From the NCBI RefSeq assembly GCF_000143965.1, contig NC_014365.1:1329501-1393500 (forward strand): a stretch of DNA of 64,000 bases, written 5' to 3'. The DNA is from Desulfarculus baarsii DSM 2075. GTDB lineage: Bacteria; Desulfobacterota; Desulfarculia; Desulfarculales; Desulfarculaceae. The position numbers were made by a program, and so were the translations under genes. Numbering within the stretch: position 1 is the first letter of the stretch; every line of letters begins with the position of its first letter. The notes beneath the pieces were generated by a model. The model saw nothing but the letters and a program-made list of their open reading frames with translations. It searched no databases and had not been told where the DNA came from. Of the stretch, positions 61,255-64,000 are shown piece after piece.

Positions 61255-62664
61255 CTATTTCACAGTCGGAGCGGCTTGGGGCTGGCCCGCCGCCTTGCCG
61301 CCGGCCGGCGTGGCCAAGGGCGTGGGCAGGCCGGATTCCTCGTAATGATAGAGCACGTTGTCCTGGATCCAATGGGGATCCCACCACTCGGTGGGCACCA
61401 CGAAGATGCCGTCGACCATCACCGAAAAATGCAGGTGATCGCCCAGGGCCAGGCCCGTCGCGCCGGAAAGGCCCAGTTCCTGGCCCATTTCCACGGTTTG
61501 GCCCACGGTTACGCCCATTTGTGAGAGATGGCCGTAGAGGGTGGACAGGCCCTGGCCGTGGTCGACGATCACGCAATTGCCGTAGATGCCCAGGTTTTCG
61601 GCCAAGCGCACCACGCCGCCGGCCGCCGCCGGGACGGGGCTGCGTTCGACATCGGCCAGGTCGATGCCCAGGTGATAGCCCTGGCTGATTTCCTGGCCGT
61701 TGTGGAAATAGGTGCGGTGTTCGCCGAAACCGGCCATGGTCTTGCCCGGGGCCCGCAAAAACGTGCCGGACCAGAGCTGGTAGGGCCCCGTCTGGCTGGC
61801 GGCCTGGGCGATGCGCTGGTGATTCTGTTCACGCAGCTCCACGTTGACCCACTGGAACACGGCCAAGGGCGTGGCGGCCGCCGTCGGCGGGGCCTGCATG
61901 CCGAAACGGGCCTGGATCTCGGCCAGGAAGTTGTCGGAGGCGTTTAGCTTGTCGGCGCGGAAGTTGCGCCAGCGCAGCCGCCAGCGCAACGGCGCGTTGG
62001 CCTTGTTGCCGGCGTGGTCCGCGGCCCACAGGCTCACGCGGGATTCACGAGGCTCGTCAAAGGGGAAGGCGAACAGGCACATGGCCGCCCGCGGCTGGTC
62101 GGGCCAGGGATTGTGACCCTTGAAACGGCGCTGGCCCACCATCACGCCGTGTTCGGTGGTCCCATCGTCGATCTCGTAGACGGCCACGGCGCTGCCGCCC
62201 CGGTTGACGTAGGTGATGCCCGAACGCTGCATGATGCGCGGCGGGGTGGTGTCGATGGCCAGGGGCAGAACGATCTGGCTCAGGTTGCCCGAGCCCCAGT
62301 TGCGCAACGAATTGTCGCTGGCCTCGATCACGAGCTCTGCCGGGCCCTGGCTGAAACCCATGGCCAAAGGCGCGGCCGTGGCCTTCAGGGCCACCGACGC
62401 CGTGGGGCCTTCGGGCTTGTGCTCCAGCAGCATTGCCGTTTTCTGGCCCTGGCGCAGGTAGACCCGCACCCAGCGCAGGCCCTTGCCCTGGTCCGTGACC
62501 TGGAAGTCGATTTCATTTTTCAGGCCCAGGCCCTTGGGCGCTTTCTCCAGGGTGATGCGGGGAACATTGCCCTCGTAGTGGGGCCAAAGGAACACGGCCA
62601 GGCCGGCCAGCAAGACGATGATAATGATCGGCGCCAACAACCAGGGACGCAATTTCATGGCCAT
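61255..62664 (-). CDS. M23 family metallopeptidase, membrane-anchored
   Basis: Predicted 469 residues from ATG 62664 (AGGAG ten bases before it; ATG 62688 and 62658 are alternatives). One N-terminal transmembrane helix (about 5-28), a long all-beta periplasmic region (Ig-like, residues about 40-250) and a LytM/M23 domain with HLGIDLA (Zn His and Asp), GHLSQ and DHLHFSV (HxH). It cleaves peptidoglycan cross-links or acts as an activator. The gene faces the carbonic anhydrase gene across a 126-base AT-richer gap. Confidence 0.9.
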   Translation of the reverse strand: MAMKLRPWLLAPIIIIVLLAGLAVFLWPHYEGNVPRITLEKAPKGLGLKNEIDFQVTDQGKGLRWVRVYLRQGQKTAMLLEHKPEGPTASVALKATAAPLAMGFSQGPAELVIEASDNSLRNWGSGNLSQIVLPLAIDTTPPRIMQRSGITYVNRGGSAVAVYEIDDGTTEHGVMVGQRRFKGHNPWPDQPRAAMCLFAFPFDEPRESRVSLWAADHAGNKANAPLRWRLRWRNFRADKLNASDNFLAEIQARFGMQAPPTAAATPLAVFQWVNVELREQNHQRIAQAASQTGPYQLWSGTFLRAPGKTMAGFGEHRTYFHNGQEISQGYHLGIDLADVERSPVPAAAGGVVRLAENLGIYGNCVIVDHGQGLSTLYGHLSQMGVTVGQTVEMGQELGLSGATGLALGDHLHFSVMVDGIFVVPTEWWDPHWIQDNVLYHYEESGLPTPLATPAGGKAAGQPQAAPTVK

Positions 62665-62790
62665 CGGATCGTAACTCCTCATATTCACAAATATATGACA
62701 ACTCGCTACAGGTTATGGCACCGTGGCCCGCCTGTCAAGGAGAGTGGATAAGCTTGTGCGGGCGGGGCGATGGTGGTAGTTTTTTTGATT

Positions 62791-63330
62791 ATGATTGCCG
62801 CGATTGCAGATAAAAAGCCCAGGCTCGGCGAAGGCGTCTTCGTGGCCCCGAGCGCCCTGGTGGCCGGCGAGGTGGATCTGGCCGACGAGGTCAGCGTGTG
62901 GTACGGCTGCGTCATCCGCGGCGACGTGGGGGCCATCGCCGTGGGCGCGCGCTCCAACATCCAAGACATGAGCGTGCTGCACGTCTCGCGCGGCGGGCCG
63001 CCGTGCCTGGTGGGGCGTGACGTGCTGGTGGGCCATCGGGCGGTGTTGCACGGCTGCTCCATCGAGGACGAGGCCTTCATCGGCATCGGGGCCATCATCC
63101 TCGACGGCGCGCGGGTGGGGGCCGGGGCCATGATCGCCGCCGGCGGTTTGGTCCCGCCGGGCGCGCTGATCCCGCCGGGCGCGCTGGCCATGGGCTCGCC
63201 GGCCAAGGTCAAACGCCAGCTTTCGTCCGAGGAGATGGCGCGCAACCAGGCCCAGACGCGGGAATACCTGCAAACCGCCCGCCAACATCGGCGTCTGTGG
63301 CCCTTGCCCCAAGACGATCGCCGCCGATGA
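62791..63330 (+). CDS. Gamma-class carbonic anhydrase-like protein
   Basis: Predicted 179 residues, typical for the family. Hexapeptide repeats run through the body: VSVWYGCVIRGDVGAIAVGARSNIQDMSVLHV, VLVGHRAVLHGCSIEDEAFIGIGAIIL, GLVPPGALIPPGALAMGSPAKVKRQL; the three Zn His are within SVLHV, VGHRA and VLHGC. These proteins hydrate CO2 or bind other anions. ATG 62791 fits the family N-terminus (IADKKPRLGEGVFVAPSA); ATG 62770 would add seven hydrophobic residues. Confidence 0.9.
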   Translation: MIAAIADKKPRLGEGVFVAPSALVAGEVDLADEVSVWYGCVIRGDVGAIAVGARSNIQDMSVLHVSRGGPPCLVGRDVLVGHRAVLHGCSIEDEAFIGIGAIILDGARVGAGAMIAAGGLVPPGALIPPGALAMGSPAKVKRQLSSEEMARNQAQTREYLQTARQHRRLWPLPQDDRRR

Positions 63331-64000
63331 GCGCCGCCGGCCCCGAGCGCCTGCTGGAGGAATTGCTGCCCCAGGTGCGGGCCAATTGCCTGATGGCCGA
63401 CGCCGCCGTAGCCGGGCGTTTCGCCTTGTGTGGCCTGCTGCTGCGCCTGCGCAATCTCCACAAGTGGGAGCGCGACCTGCCGCCCTGGCAGGAGGGCGCG
63501 CCCGACGAGGTGCTGGCCTGGGTCAGCGAGCGCGAGGAGGTCTGGGACGCCCTGGGCGAGTTGACGCCCCGGCCCATTCGGCTGGCCGGCCGCGACCACG
63601 ACCCCTTTGACGCCGATGGGCTCAACGCCCATCTGGAGCCCCTGGGCCTGCACTACGGCGCGGGGCTGGTGGGGGCGTCGCTGCCGGTGTTTTTTCTGGC
63701 CAAACAGGAACGTCGCTGGCGCTGCAACGGGCTGGAGATTATCAGCCTGGGCCATGAGTTCACCCGCGACATCTTTTTTTTGCCGGGCCTGCGCCAGGAT
63801 GGCCGCATTTTTCTGCGGCGGGGGCCCTTGCCCTACCTGCTGTGGGACTTGGCCGCCGACCCCCGGCGCAGCCAGCGGCGTTTTGTCGGCTTCGGCCTGG
63901 CCGGCTACGGCCTGGATCACCAACAACTGCTGCGTCGGCCGACCTGGGAGGCCCTGGTCCCGGTCATGGAGGGCGAACTGCAAAGCGTGCTGTGGCACGA
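63327..64000 (+). CDS. Sfum_1244-like protein of unknown function (truncated by window end)
   Basis: ATG 63327 overlaps the carbonic anhydrase stop, and the frame stays open for 224 codons to the window edge. The N-terminus LLEELLPQVRANCLMADAAVAGRFALCGLLLRLRNLHKWERDLPPWQ matches my recollection of the Sfum_1244 family of deltaproteobacteria, which has no established function. Further along, a HExxH-like motif is absent, but LEIISLGHEFTRDIFFLPGL is conserved-looking. No signal peptide. C-terminus outside the window. Confidence 0.6.
   Translation, partial: MSAAGPERLLEELLPQVRANCLMADAAVAGRFALCGLLLRLRNLHKWERDLPPWQEGAPDEVLAWVSEREEVWDALGELTPRPIRLAGRDHDPFDADGLNAHLEPLGLHYGAGLVGASLPVFFLAKQERRWRCNGLEIISLGHEFTRDIFFLPGLRQDGRIFLRRGPLPYLLWDLAADPRRSQRRFVGFGLAGYGLDHQQLLRRPTWEALVPVMEGELQSVLWH

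Overview
The window is about 64 kb of GC-rich bacterial chromosome (roughly two-thirds G+C by eye). It is densely packed, with many ATGA/GTGA stop-start overlaps. Diderm markers (TonB receptor, outer-membrane barrels, LolA-like protein, lipoproteins), a MotAB motor, a CheA/CheD chemosensory operon, SucCD, and proteins typical of sulfate-reducing deltaproteobacteria suggest a Desulfobacterota member, possibly of the Desulfarculus type. That placement is inference from gene content and composition.

Layout. 1-5.5 kb: the tail of an unknown gene, a ComB-type phosphatase, a DegT/DnrJ aminotransferase, an Mrr-type membrane nuclease, a GNAT-like protein and sucCD. 5.6-12.05 kb: tRNA-fMet followed by a cassette (SAM methyltransferase, outer-membrane barrel, LolA-like protein, RND/MMPL exporter, MarR regulator). 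The cassette is closed by a second copy of the tRNA 3' end plus its terminator, which is the architecture of an island integrated at a tRNA. 12-17 kb: isochorismatase-like hydrolase, secreted lipase-like hydrolase, a chemoreceptor and a second methyltransferase. 17.3-24.0 kb: a tightly coupled seven-gene operon with a HypB/UreG-like GTPase, an ABC-type ATPase without membrane partner, a solute-binding-like protein without signal peptide, a TonB receptor and an SsuABC/TauABC-like transporter. This is the best candidate for an undescribed uptake-plus-processing system, probably for a metal or metal complex. 24.2-25.7 kb: a CPA1 antiporter. 25.8-27.75 kb: an AT-richer foreign patch with a DUF169 protein, an SMR transporter and IS5-like transposase remnants, ending at tRNA-Val.

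27.8-35.4 kb is a housekeeping run on the minus strand (rluB, scpB, scpA, M50 protease, a DHH-CBS-CCA nucleotidyltransferase fusion, xerD, M24 peptidase). 35.6-37.8 kb: a sigma-54 activator and proC. 37.9-41.4 kb: a Dpp/Opp-type peptide importer lacking its ATPases in this window. At 41.5 kb a 209-bp hairpin-rich MITE-like element with a 6-bp flanking duplication abuts a nitroreductase; its end recurs as a perfect palindrome at 25.8 kb. 42-47.2 kb: a lipoprotein, coaBC, a family-4 uracil-DNA glycosylase, an NfeD-slipin pair and a Rho-N-like small protein, then hisD on the opposite strand.

48.7-59.9 kb on the minus strand holds motA-motB-pilZ and a chemosensory operon (two STAS proteins, CheY, CheA, an Hpt-CheW protein, CheR, CheD, CheB, REC-PP2C, REC-RsbW-like kinase) that merges a chemotaxis signalling core with an Rsb-type partner-switching module. 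59.9-64 kb: a ChaN-PDZ lipoprotein, an M23 peptidase, a gamma-carbonic anhydrase and the start of a Sfum_1244-like gene that runs off the window.
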